A stretch of DNA of 64,000 nucleotides from Superficieibacter sp. HKU1 (GTDB lineage: Bacteria > Pseudomonadota > Gammaproteobacteria > Enterobacterales > Enterobacteriaceae), in NCBI RefSeq assembly GCF_029319185.1, contig NZ_CP119754.1:1612001-1676000 (forward strand), in the 5' to 3' direction. The notes beneath the pieces are model-generated. The model was not told the origin of the DNA. It searched no databases and saw only the letters and a program-made list of their open reading frames with translations. This document shows, piece after piece, positions 25,817 through 34,147 of this stretch (the first letter of the stretch is position 1; every line of letters starts with the position of its first letter). Position numbers and translations under genes: made by a program.

Positions 25817-25966
25817 ATGTTAGAGTTGTTGAAAAGCCTGGTTTTTGCCGTAATCATGGTCCCGGTGGTGATGGCTGTCATCCTGGGGTTAATCTATGGC
25901 CTCGGTGAAGTGTTTAACATTTTCTCCGGGGTAGGTCATAAAGACCGCTCCGAACAACGCCGCTGA
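25817..25966 (+). CDS. acrZ: AcrZ, small AcrB-associated membrane protein
   Basis: 49 residues, MLELLKSLVFAVIMVPVV then MAVILGLIYGLGEVFNIF; one bent membrane helix. Nearly identical to E. coli AcrZ (YbhT) except the polar C-terminus. AcrZ binds AcrB in the AcrAB-TolC efflux pump and tunes substrate export. RBS-like GGAG precedes. It stands before modABC as in E. coli, and ends in its own terminator. 25590-25816 contains only its promoter region. Confidence 0.96.
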   Translation: MLELLKSLVFAVIMVPVVMAVILGLIYGLGEVFNIFSGVGHKDRSEQRR

Positions 25967-25972
25967 TTCCCC

Positions 25973-25998
25973 AAACGCCCGTGCTCAACGGGCGTTTT
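25973..25998 (+). terminator. Terminator of acrZ
   Basis: AAACGCCCG / CGGGCGTTT stem with a 7-base loop and a TTTT run, 6 bases after the acrZ stop. Confidence 0.93.
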
Positions 25999-26077
25999 GC
26001 TCTTAAGTTTTCCTCTTTATTGCCGATAGACTACCCATTGCGCGGTAGCAATTAACGCTGGGAAAAATCTGAGCTTG

Positions 26078-26103
26078 TCGTTATATTATTGCATATATAA
26101 CGA
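26078..26103 (+). promoter_or_regulatory. ModE operator of modABC
   Basis: A 26-base dyad with arms TCGTTATAT and ATATATAACGA, the established ModE operator pattern, 18 bases before modA. Molybdate-ModE represses here when the metal is sufficient. Confidence 0.95.
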
Positions 26104-26121
26104 CACTCACAGGAGTTAAAG

Positions 26122-26895
26122 ATGGCACGTACATGGGTACGCTTGTTTGCAGGGGCAACATTAACGCTGACCGTCGCCGGGCATGCGCTGGCAGATGAAA
26201 GCAAAATTACCGTTTTTGCGGCCGCGTCGCTGACCAATGCGATGCAGGACATTGCTAAAGAATACAAAAAAGAGAAAAACGTCGACGTCGTTTCCTCTTT
26301 TGCCTCTTCGTCTACGCTGGCACGGCAGATTGAAGCCGGTGCGCCGGCGGATCTGTTTATTTCTGCCGATCAGAAATGGATGGATTACGCGGTAGATAAA
26401 AAAGCTATCGACACCGCCAGCCGCGAAACGCTGCTGGGTAACAGCCTGGTTGTCGTCGCACCAAAAGCCAGCAAACTGGACAAGGTCACGATTGACGCTA
26501 AAACCGACTGGACGCGCCTGCTGGACGGCGGTCGCCTGGCGGTTGGCGATCCGGACCACGTTCCGGCAGGCATTTATGCCAAAGAAGCGCTGCAAAAATT
26601 AGGCGCATGGGAGACGCTTTCTCCGAAACTGGCTCCGGCGGAAGACGTTCGCGGCGCGCTGGCGCTGGTGGAACGCAATGAGGCCCCGCTGGGCATCGTC
26701 TACGGCTCCGATGCTGTCGCCAGCAAGGGTGTGAAAGTGGTCGGTACCTTCCCGGAAGATTCCCATCAGAAAGTGGAGTACCCGATGGCCATTATCGACG
26801 GGCATAAAAATGCCACCGTCAGCGCGTTTTACGACTATCTGAAAGGACCGCAGGCGTCTGCGATTTTCAAACGTTACGGATTCACCACTCGCTAA
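26122..26895 (+). CDS. modA: Molybdate-binding periplasmic protein
   Basis: 257 residues; signal peptide ending GHALA, then DESKITVFAAASLTNAMQDI, the start of a class II binding protein. Oxyanion contacts of the E. coli protein (Ser in AAASL, Ser in SFASSSTLARQI, Ala, Val and Tyr) are conserved. Supplies molybdate to ModBC. AGGAG lies 7 bases before ATG. The stop overlaps the modB start by one base. Confidence 0.98.
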   Translation: MARTWVRLFAGATLTLTVAGHALADESKITVFAAASLTNAMQDIAKEYKKEKNVDVVSSFASSSTLARQIEAGAPADLFISADQKWMDYAVDKKAIDTASRETLLGNSLVVVAPKASKLDKVTIDAKTDWTRLLDGGRLAVGDPDHVPAGIYAKEALQKLGAWETLSPKLAPAEDVRGALALVERNEAPLGIVYGSDAVASKGVKVVGTFPEDSHQKVEYPMAIIDGHKNATVSAFYDYLKGPQASAIFKRYGFTTR

Positions 26896-27584
26896 TGATA
26901 CTGACCGATCCCGAATGGCAGGCCGTGCTGCTGAGCCTTAAAGTGTCTTCTCTGGCAGTCATCTTCAGTTTGCCCTTTGGGATCTTCTTCGCCTGGTTGC
27001 TGGTGAGACGCCATTTTCCAGGCAAAGCGCTGCTGGATAGCCTGCTCCATCTGCCGCTGGTATTGCCGCCGGTGGTGGTGGGGTATTTGCTGCTGGTGTC
27101 GATGGGACGCCGTGGGGCGATCGGCGCGTGGCTTTACGACTGGTTCGGCATCACGCTGGCGTTCAGCTGGCGCGGAGCGGTGCTGGCCGCGGCGGTGATG
27201 TCGTTCCCGCTGATGGTGCGCGCCATCCGGCTGGCGCTGGAAGGGGTGGACGTCAAACTGGAGCAGGCAGCCTGTACCCTTGGCGCAGGACGTTTTCGTG
27301 TTTTCTTTACTATCACGCTGCCGCTGATGCTGCCGGGGATTATCGCCGGGACGGTGCTGGCGTTTGCCCGTTCGCTGGGTGAATTTGGCGCGACCATTAC
27401 CTTCGTGTCTAACATTCCCGGCGAGACGCGCACCATTCCTTCGGCGATGTATACCCTGATCCAGATGCCCGGTGGCGAAAGCGCTGCCGCCCGCCTGTGC
27501 GTGATTTCTATCGTGCTGGCGATGGTTTCGCTGCTCATTTCTGAATGGCTGGCGCGCATCAGCCGCGCGCGGACGGGGAAATAA
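26895..27584 (+). CDS. modB: Molybdate ABC transporter permease
   Basis: 229 residues, about five membrane helices, with the EAA-type coupling loop EQAACTLGAGRFRVFFTITLPLMLPGI. Forms the membrane channel of ModB2C2. Start overlaps the modA stop (TAATG). Confidence 0.98.
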   Translation: MILTDPEWQAVLLSLKVSSLAVIFSLPFGIFFAWLLVRRHFPGKALLDSLLHLPLVLPPVVVGYLLLVSMGRRGAIGAWLYDWFGITLAFSWRGAVLAAAVMSFPLMVRAIRLALEGVDVKLEQAACTLGAGRFRVFFTITLPLMLPGIIAGTVLAFARSLGEFGATITFVSNIPGETRTIPSAMYTLIQMPGGESAAARLCVISIVLAMVSLLISEWLARISRARTGK

Positions 27585-27586
27585 CC

Positions 27587-28645
27587 ATGCTGGAACTTCA
27601 CTTTACCCAGACGCTCGGCAGCCACTGTCTCTCCATCAACGAAACGCTGCCTGCCAGCGGCATCACGGCGATTTTCGGCGTCTCCGGCGCGGGTAAAACC
27701 TCGCTTATCAACGCCATTAGCGGCCTGACGCGTCCGGAGCAGGGGCGTATCGTATTAAACAATCGTGTGCTCAGCGACGCGGATAAGCGTCTTTTCCTGT
27801 CGCCGGATAAGCGCCGCGTAGGCTACGTTTTTCAGGATGCCCGCCTGTTTCCGCATTATAAGGTACGCGGGAACCTGCGTTACGGGATGGCAAAAAGCAT
27901 GGCCGGGCAATTCGATAAGCTGGTGGCGCTGTTGGGTATTGAGCCGCTACTCGATCGCCTGCCGGGAAGCTTGTCCGGCGGTGAAAAACAGCGGGTAGCG
28001 ATTGGCCGTGCGTTATTAACCGCCCCGGAGTTGCTGTTGCTCGACGAGCCGCTGGCCTCGCTGGATATTCCCCGCAAGCGCGAACTGCTGCCTTATCTGC
28101 AACGACTGGCGCGGGAGATCAACATTCCGATGCTGTACGTCAGTCATTCGCTGGATGAAATTCTGCATCTGGCGGATAACGTGCTGGTGCTGGAAGGGGG
28201 GCAGGTGAAAGCCTTTGGCCCACTGGAGGAGGTCTGGGGCAGCAGCGTGATGCATCCCTGGCTACCGCAGGATCAGCAGAGCAGCATCCTGAAGGTCAGC
28301 GTACTGGAACATCATCCGCACTATGCGATGACCGCCCTGGCGCTTGGCGATCAGCATCTGTGGGTCAACAAAATTGACCGTCCGGTGCAGTCGGCGCTGC
28401 GGATACGTATTCAGGCCTCGGACGTGTCGCTGGTACTCCAGCCGCCACAGCAGACCAGTATTCGTAATATTCTGCGCGCGAAAGTGGCGCAGTGCCTGGA
28501 CGATAACGGTCAGGTTGAAGTGCAGCTGGAAATTGGCAGCCGCACGCTGTGGGCGCGGATCAGCCCGTGGGCCAGGGATGAACTTGGCATCAAACCTGGC
28601 CTGTGGCTGTACGCCCAAATCAAAAGCGTGTCGATAACCGCCTGA
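27587..28645 (+). CDS. modC: Molybdate ABC transporter ATPase with regulatory molbindin domain
   Basis: 352 residues from MLELHFTQTLG, the conserved start 2 bases after modB; the open frame reaches further upstream within modB. ABC motifs GVSGAGKTS, LSGGEKQRVAIGRAL, LLLLDEPLASLD; a C-terminal TOBE/molbindin domain (about residues 290-352) can sense molybdate. Ends directly against ybhA on the other strand (adjacent bases). Confidence 0.98.
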   Translation: MLELHFTQTLGSHCLSINETLPASGITAIFGVSGAGKTSLINAISGLTRPEQGRIVLNNRVLSDADKRLFLSPDKRRVGYVFQDARLFPHYKVRGNLRYGMAKSMAGQFDKLVALLGIEPLLDRLPGSLSGGEKQRVAIGRALLTAPELLLLDEPLASLDIPRKRELLPYLQRLAREINIPMLYVSHSLDEILHLADNVLVLEGGQVKAFGPLEEVWGSSVMHPWLPQDQQSSILKVSVLEHHPHYAMTALALGDQHLWVNKIDRPVQSALRIRIQASDVSLVLQPPQQTSIRNILRAKVAQCLDDNGQVEVQLEIGSRTLWARISPWARDELGIKPGLWLYAQIKSVSITA

Positions 28646-29464
28646 TCACAACAGGTGCGAGTAGATAAACTGCGCGATGCTGTCCTCGGTGTTTTCGCCA
28701 ATCACCACATTGGCTCGCGCTTTCACTTCTTCAACCGCATTCCCCATCGCCACGCCGGTGCCTGCGGCTTCCAGCATACTGATGTCGTTCTGGTTATCGC
28801 CAAAGGCCACCACGTCCTTCATGGACCAGCCCTGCGACTCAACCCATTGCGTCAGACGCTTGCCTTTGCTGTTACCGTGACGTGCCACGTCCACCTGATC
28901 CTGCCAGGACCATTCGCACTCAAGCGCCAGCGTCTCGCCCACGTTAAGGGCGAAATCCTGAAGCTTGCTGATGTTCTCGTCGGTCAGGGCAAACTTCCAC
29001 ACCGCGTTGACGTCCTGCGCCGCCTGGCTCAGTGAATCTACCTGCGTGAAGACGGGGCGTTGCGCTTCCGGTAGCGTTTGCGCCCATTTGCTCATACGGA
29101 TGACGTGCCCGGTCGGACGCTCATACAGCATGGCATCGTCCACATACATCAGCCCGTGGATATTGTAGTCATTCAGCATTTCAATTAGTTGCAGCGCCTC
29201 AGGCACCGGCATTGGATCGGCGGTCAGAACTTTTTTTGCATGGTAATCATACAAATAAGTACCATTACAACAGATAGCAGGTGTATCTAACGCCAGTGCC
29301 TGATAAAAAGGATGAATGGCAACATGATGTCGCCCGGTCACAATAATCAGTTGATAGCCTGCCTCTTTGGCACGCATGAGGGCTTCAACGGATGAGGGAA
29401 GAAAGGTTTTTTGCGGGGTCAGCAGGGTGCCGTCTAAATCCAGGGCGATAACGCGCGTGGTCAT
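28646..29464 (-). CDS. ybhA: HAD-family pyridoxal phosphate phosphatase YbhA
   Basis: 272 residues. Cof-type HAD phosphatase with nucleophile motif DLDGTLLTP (Asp9 and Asp11 in ALDLDG), motif II IIVTGR, and motif IV GDNQNDISML. E. coli YbhA hydrolyses pyridoxal phosphate and other sugar phosphates. Convergent and abutting modC. The 145 bases to pgl contain two divergent promoters. Confidence 0.96.
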   Translation of the reverse strand: MTTRVIALDLDGTLLTPQKTFLPSSVEALMRAKEAGYQLIIVTGRHHVAIHPFYQALALDTPAICCNGTYLYDYHAKKVLTADPMPVPEALQLIEMLNDYNIHGLMYVDDAMLYERPTGHVIRMSKWAQTLPEAQRPVFTQVDSLSQAAQDVNAVWKFALTDENISKLQDFALNVGETLALECEWSWQDQVDVARHGNSKGKRLTQWVESQGWSMKDVVAFGDNQNDISMLEAAGTGVAMGNAVEEVKARANVVIGENTEDSIAQFIYSHLL

Positions 29465-29609
29465 TCGTTTTTCCTGTCACAGAGTGAATATAATAGCGTT
29501 GTGCGATGGTACACCGCAGTGCGGACAGGACAAATAAATTCAGCATTTACGGTCAAAAAAGACTATCCTGGTTATTTACTTCCACTCTGTTGTAAGGAAA
29601 GGAGTATTC

Positions 29610-30605
29610 ATGAAACAAACCGTTTATACCGCCAGCCCGGAAAGCCAGCAAATCCATGTCTGGAGCCTTAATTCAGAAGGATCGCTGACACTGGTTCAGG
29701 TTGTTGACGTGCCGGGTCAGGTGCAGCCGATGGTCGTCAGCCCGGATAAACGCTACCTGTATGTTGGCGTGCGTCCCGAGTTTCGCGTGCTGGCCTATCG
29801 GATTGCGCCGGACAACGGCGCGCTCACTTTTGCGGCAGAAGCGCCGCTGCCGGGCAGCCCGACCCATATTTCTACCGATCGTAGCGGACGCTTTATTTTC
29901 AGTGCATCCTACAATGCGGGCAACGTTGGCGTGGTGCGCGTGCAGGACGGCTTGCCGGTCGAAACGGTTGACGTAGTGGAAGGGCTGGAAGGGTGCCATT
30001 CCGCGAATATCTCCCCGGACAACCGCACGTTGTGGGTGCCCGCGCTGAAGCAGGATCGTATCTGCCTGTTTACCCTTAGCGATGACGGTAAACTGGTCGC
30101 GCAAACGCCGGAAGAGGTGAAAACGGTGGAAGGCGCGGGGCCGCGACATATGGCGTTCCATCCGAACCAGCAGTACGCCTATTGTGTGAATGAGCTGAAC
30201 AGTTCGGTCGACGTATGGGATCTCAGCAATGCTCACGATCAGGTAGAGTGCATTCAGACGCTGGATATGATGCCTGCCGGTTTTGCCGATACGCGCTGGG
30301 CAGCGGATATTCACATCACGCCGGATGGCCGCCATCTGTACACCTGCGACCGCACCTCAAGTACCCTCACTATCTTCAGCGTCTCCGAAGATGGCAGCGT
30401 GCTGGCGGTGGAAGGTCATCAGCCGACTGAAACGCAGCCGCGCGGCTTTAACGTCGATCATAGTAATCGCTATCTCGTTGCCGCCGGGCAGAAATCCCAT
30501 CATATCGCCCTGTATGAAATTCAGGGCAAGCAGGGACTGCTGGAAGAGAAAGGCCGCTACGCGGTAGGCCAGGGGCCGATGTGGGTGGTGATTAACGCTT
30601 ACTGA
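29610..30605 (+). CDS. pgl: 6-phosphogluconolactonase
   Basis: 331 residues, seven-bladed beta-propeller of the YbhE type, as E. coli Pgl. Hydrolyses 6-phosphogluconolactone in the pentose phosphate pathway. Start MKQTVYTASPESQQIHVW and the conserved GAGPRHMAFHPNQQYAYCVNELN motif are present. Single gene with its own terminator. Confidence 0.98.
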   Translation: MKQTVYTASPESQQIHVWSLNSEGSLTLVQVVDVPGQVQPMVVSPDKRYLYVGVRPEFRVLAYRIAPDNGALTFAAEAPLPGSPTHISTDRSGRFIFSASYNAGNVGVVRVQDGLPVETVDVVEGLEGCHSANISPDNRTLWVPALKQDRICLFTLSDDGKLVAQTPEEVKTVEGAGPRHMAFHPNQQYAYCVNELNSSVDVWDLSNAHDQVECIQTLDMMPAGFADTRWAADIHITPDGRHLYTCDRTSSTLTIFSVSEDGSVLAVEGHQPTETQPRGFNVDHSNRYLVAAGQKSHHIALYEIQGKQGLLEEKGRYAVGQGPMWVVINAY

Positions 30606-30611
30606 TAGCCA

Positions 30612-30637
30612 AAAAAAACCTCGCGATAGCGAGGTTT
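30612..30637 (+). terminator. Terminator of pgl
   Basis: AAACCTCGC-GATA-GCGAGGTTT. The T run on the plus strand is short, while the minus strand has eight T, so it may work better for transcripts arriving from the ybhC side. Confidence 0.8.
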
Positions 30638-30682
30638 GACGTTAATGATAGATCTGGTTTTTGCTATTGTGTACGCTGTTTT

Positions 30683-30783
30683 GCCGGGTGGCGGCTTCGC
30701 CTTACCCGGCCTACAAAACCATCAACATCAATAACTTATGCGTAACCCGTAGGCCTGTGCAAGCGAAGCGCCGCCAGGCATAA
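30683..30783. repeat. BIME: two inverted REP units between pgl and ybhC
   Basis: GCCGGGTGGCGGCTTCGCC with TTACCCGGCCTAC forms one REP hairpin; about 35 bases later CGTAGGCCTGTGCAAGCGAAG with CGCCGCCAGGCA forms the inverse unit. Common enterobacterial palindromes at 3' ends; bind gyrase or IHF and protect mRNA. They fill the gap where E. coli K-12 carries ybhD, ybhH and ybhI. Confidence 0.85.
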
Positions 30784-30851
30784 TGCCACGTTATAACGTT
30801 TGTCAGCAGTCAAAGGGGGATTTATTCCCCCTTTTTGCTGTTCAGATTTTA

Positions 30852-32132
30852 CTACTTCGCCTGCCCGACAACCTGGCTACCCACGCCGCGGTTATTAAAT
30901 TCCCACATGCGGTTAAACTGGGTGTCGTTCAGGTCACGCTGGATTTGACCTTTCTCATCCTGCGCACCGGTATTGCCGCTGAACGGACGTTTGGACATGG
31001 CGGCATCGGCCCATGGTTTTTCCATGTTAAAGCCCTGGTTAATCACACTGTCACGGATCACCACCTGGCCGTTGACGTTACCGTCGACATCCAGCGAGCG
31101 TCCGAGCTGCGCCACGCCGTCACCAGCAGCGGTAAAGCGGCTGTTGGTCGCGAGGAAACCATAATAGACATTGGACAGCGTTGCCGGGGCGAATACGTAG
31201 CCTTCCTGCTGGGTGCGGGAATTCACGATGCGGAAGTCGGTGTTATCAAACACCACCGCGCCGCGGCCGGACACCAGATCGACATCGCCTTCAACATAGC
31301 TATTCGTGACCAGCGTGCGGGTCTGGCGATCGTTTTGCAGCACGTTCTGCACGCCACTGTTGGTCACAAAAAAGGTGTTCTGACGACCCAGAATGTTGAC
31401 GTTGTTAATCTGTACCTGATCGCCATCGCTGCGCAGGGCAACGGCCTGATGGGTACCCGCATCAACGCTGTCGCCAAGGTTGTTTTCGATAGTCAGGTTC
31501 TGCAATTGCAGGCCATTATTTTGTGACCATACGACTGCAGAACACATTACGCCAACGGTGGCGGCGCGTTTGCTCTGGCATTTGTCAAACATATACCACG
31601 CTGGTTTACCCGGCATATATTTGCCTGATGGATTGACCAGTCGACGCCAGCTTGTCGGATCGATTTCGGAATCAATCGCGGCGCTGATTTTCACGTCGAT
31701 GGCTTTATCGCCGGTGCCGTACAGGGTCAGGCTGCCGGAGGCGATGGGCACATAGACGGTGCCTTCATACTCACCCGGCATAATGGCGATGTATTGACGC
31801 TTACTGGTATGACGCGTGATGGCCGCGTCCACGGCTGCCTGAATGGTGGTATGCGTCACGCCTGCCGTTCCGGCGGGTCCAACCACGAAATCGGGCTGCG
31901 CGAGAAGGTTAATCGCCGAAGGTTTCCACGGCGCGGCGTTCGGGTTCAGTGACAGAAAATAATGATCGGCGGTGAAGTTTTTAGCTTCCCCGGCCGTCAG
32001 GATGGGACGCGCTGTAGTGCCGGGCGCAACCTGGGAGGACGGCTGTTGATCGGCGGGCGTTGAGCTACAGGCGGTCAGCGTCGCGCCCACAAGCAGTGCC
32101 AGAGTCAGGCGAGAAACCGAAAATGTGTTCAA
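30852..32132 (-). CDS. ybhC: YbhC, outer-membrane lipoprotein of the pectin methylesterase fold
   Basis: 426 residues; lipobox LTAC followed by SSTPADQQPSSQ. Right-handed beta-helix of the pectinesterase family, with DGDQVQINNVNILGRQNTFFVTNS and YVEGDVDLVSGRGAVVFDN. E. coli YbhC was reported to be a lipoprotein with acyl-CoA thioesterase activity rather than a plant-pectin enzyme. About 75-80 percent identical to the E. coli protein by eye. 32133-32285 holds its promoter only. Confidence 0.94.
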   Translation of the reverse strand: MNTFSVSRLTLALLVGATLTACSSTPADQQPSSQVAPGTTARPILTAGEAKNFTADHYFLSLNPNAAPWKPSAINLLAQPDFVVGPAGTAGVTHTTIQAAVDAAITRHTSKRQYIAIMPGEYEGTVYVPIASGSLTLYGTGDKAIDVKISAAIDSEIDPTSWRRLVNPSGKYMPGKPAWYMFDKCQSKRAATVGVMCSAVVWSQNNGLQLQNLTIENNLGDSVDAGTHQAVALRSDGDQVQINNVNILGRQNTFFVTNSGVQNVLQNDRQTRTLVTNSYVEGDVDLVSGRGAVVFDNTDFRIVNSRTQQEGYVFAPATLSNVYYGFLATNSRFTAAGDGVAQLGRSLDVDGNVNGQVVIRDSVINQGFNMEKPWADAAMSKRPFSGNTGAQDEKGQIQRDLNDTQFNRMWEFNNRGVGSQVVGQAK

Positions 32133-32285
32133 GAGGATGCTCCAGACTTTTCATCGTTAAAGGGTCTTTAAAGCCTGCTGTTTTATACTAAGTTGAGCGA
32201 AACGGGAAGCCAAATTACGCAAAAGACACAACGAAACGTATTGATTTACAAAGGCGGGGGATCCCCGCCTAAAGGAGGTGCACCA

Positions 32286-32693
32286 TCACGGGTGTAACGA
32301 CAGCCCTTTAATCACTTTATCGACGGCCTTTTTCGGGCCGCGCAGGGCAAGACCGACCAGATTCATCGCATCGGCATCTTCTTGCAGGAACACCGCGCGA
32401 TTATCCCCGTCGTTGCCCGTAGCGAACATTGCCTGCACGTAAGGCACTATTGTTAATTCGCGCTCAAGACCTTTGCGATGCGTACGCTGGAGATCGTCGA
32501 GCCCACCGGCAAAAATCAGCATCGGCTGGCCCGAAATGCGTGAATATTGCCGGCCCACGGCATCGATATAATGCTCACCAAGCACTTCAGGCGCGGCAGA
32601 AACAATACCGGTTGCCAGAAAAGCAACAACGTTCAGCCGCTGCCAGCTCTCCAGGTCGTCGCGTACCACCAGGGCAATTTTTGTGTCAAACAT
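32286..32693 (-). CDS. DUF2000 family protein
   Basis: 135 residues. Starts MFDTKIALVVRDDLESWQRLNVVAFLATGI, typical of DUF2000, whose structures resemble peptidyl-tRNA hydrolase 2; function unknown. It follows the AraC-type gene by 51 bases in the same direction, and this pairing suggests the regulator controls it. Not present at this place in E. coli K-12. Confidence 0.85.
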   Translation of the reverse strand: MFDTKIALVVRDDLESWQRLNVVAFLATGIVSAAPEVLGEHYIDAVGRQYSRISGQPMLIFAGGLDDLQRTHRKGLERELTIVPYVQAMFATGNDGDNRAVFLQEDADAMNLVGLALRGPKKAVDKVIKGLSLHP

Positions 32694-32744
32694 GCGTATT
32701 ACTTCTCCATCAGCACTGAAAAGCCCATCATCAAAGAAAGCGTG

Positions 32745-33590
32745 TCAGCGGGATAGAACGTTTGTGCTCTGTTGTTGAAAGGCGGCGGGAGACATCCGGT
32801 ACGCGCGCTGGAACCACCTTCCCAGATGGCTTTGATCGGCAAAACCGACCTGAGCGGCGACCTGCGCAGGCTCTTGTCCATGCGCCAGTAATGCTCTGGC
32901 GCTGCGTAGTCGCAGCCTGACAAGATACGCATGTGGCGTTTGACCAAAGGCTTTGGAAAACTGTCTACTCAGGCGAAAACGATCGATACCCGCGAGGCGG
33001 GATAATTCATCAAGGCCAATATCTTCCGCCATCCGCTCATGCAAAATCTCCCGGATCCGCTGCATGTGCAGTAGCGTATCGCTTTTTTGCGACGGTGAAG
33101 CGACCTTGATATGGCGGGTGAGTAAACCAAGAAGCCGATCCATGCTCTGATCGCGCGCCAGTTTGCCCTCCTGATGGTGGAAAGCAAAAAAGGTCTGCTG
33201 GATGGCACAGAAAAGCGTGACGTCGTCAGTCAGGGTATGGCGAAAGGCCGCCTCGATCAGCGAAATAGTGGCCAGCCCGCGCTGCGCGAGCTGGGTGGAG
33301 ACCCAGGCTTGCGGCAGGTAAAGCATGGAGTAGGTAAAACCGTCGGTGTCCGGAGCGTGCCCGTCGTGAACCGCCCCGGGTTCAATCAAAATGGCGCGGC
33401 CGGGACTGCTGGTATGAAGCGCACGGTGGCAGCGAAAACGCTGCACACCCTGCTGGGTAAAACCCACCAGCACTTCATCGTGGTCGTGCGGATCGTAGGC
33501 GTGACCGGTGAAATGAGCGCTCACGCTTTCGATGCCGCTTTCACCCTCGCGGCGGAAATCAAGCCAGTCGCCGCTTTTTTCACCGTTCAT
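32745..33590 (-). CDS. AraC-family transcription regulator
   Basis: 281 residues. N-terminal cupin-like sensor (about 20-110, HFTGHAYDPHDHDEVLVGFT) and C-terminal double helix-turn-helix (about 175-275, DIGLDELSRLAGIDRFRLSRQFSKAFGQTPHAYL and QVAAQVGFADQSHLGRWFQRAYRMSP). The ligand is unknown. It begins 9 bases after the ybhB stop and precedes the DUF2000 gene, so the three may share a transcript. Confidence 0.9.
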   Translation of the reverse strand: MNGEKSGDWLDFRREGESGIESVSAHFTGHAYDPHDHDEVLVGFTQQGVQRFRCHRALHTSSPGRAILIEPGAVHDGHAPDTDGFTYSMLYLPQAWVSTQLAQRGLATISLIEAAFRHTLTDDVTLFCAIQQTFFAFHHQEGKLARDQSMDRLLGLLTRHIKVASPSQKSDTLLHMQRIREILHERMAEDIGLDELSRLAGIDRFRLSRQFSKAFGQTPHAYLVRLRLRSARALLAHGQEPAQVAAQVGFADQSHLGRWFQRAYRMSPAAFQQQSTNVLSR

Positions 33591-33599
33591 ATCAGACGA

Positions 33600-34076
33600 T
33601 CAGATATACCACGTCGTCAGCGAGGCGCTGCCGAGGGTATGAAAATGCACGTTAAAACCCACCATCGCCCCGCTGGCACCTTCGTCAACGTCAATACGTT
33701 CAACGTTCAGCGCGTGAACGGTGAAGATATAGCGATGCGATTCGCCCTTCGGCGGTGCGGCGCCATCATAGCCCGTTTTGCCAAAGTCGGTACGGGTCTG
33801 GATCGCGCCTTCCGGCAGAGGAACCAGATCGGAGCCGGAACCCTGAGGCAGTACGCGGGTATCCGCTGGCAGGTTAGCAACCACCCAGTGCCACCAGCCG
33901 GAGCCTGTTGGAGCATCGGGATCGTAGCAGGTAACAACGAAGCTTTTGGTTCCCGCCGGGACGTCATCCCAGGCGAGGTGGGGAGAAATATTATCCCCTT
34001 CATAGCCCATGCCGTTAAAGACATAGCGATTATGTAATTTGTCACCATCCTGGAAGTCTTTACTGATTAACTTCAT
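33600..34076 (-). CDS. ybhB: YbhB, phosphatidylethanolamine-binding/Raf-kinase-inhibitor-like protein
   Basis: 158 residues from MKLISKDFQDGDKL (second Met of the frame, as in E. coli, with AAGGAG before). PEBP motif CYDPDAPTGSGWWHWVVANLP and the GFNVHFHTL end are conserved. Cytoplasmic; physiological role unclear. Adjacent to bioA as in E. coli. Confidence 0.96.
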   Translation of the reverse strand: MKLISKDFQDGDKLHNRYVFNGMGYEGDNISPHLAWDDVPAGTKSFVVTCYDPDAPTGSGWWHWVVANLPADTRVLPQGSGSDLVPLPEGAIQTRTDFGKTGYDGAAPPKGESHRYIFTVHALNVERIDVDEGASGAMVGFNVHFHTLGSASLTTWYI

Positions 34077-34147
34077 ATACATCTCCTTCAGGTTAATCCA
34101 CGGTCGATCACAGGAGTGTAGCCCGAGCGGACGAGCATCGCAGTACC

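Noticed and set aside
30683..30783. Inverted repeats considered as insertion-sequence ends
   Set aside because: They are standard REP/BIME units with no transposase between or near them.
30783..31526. 247-residue antisense open frame over ybhC
   Set aside because: Shadow of ybhC; no start signal and no family.
33174..34037. 287-residue antisense open frame over the AraC gene and ybhB
   Set aside because: Covers two well-supported genes and their junction, with no protein signature.
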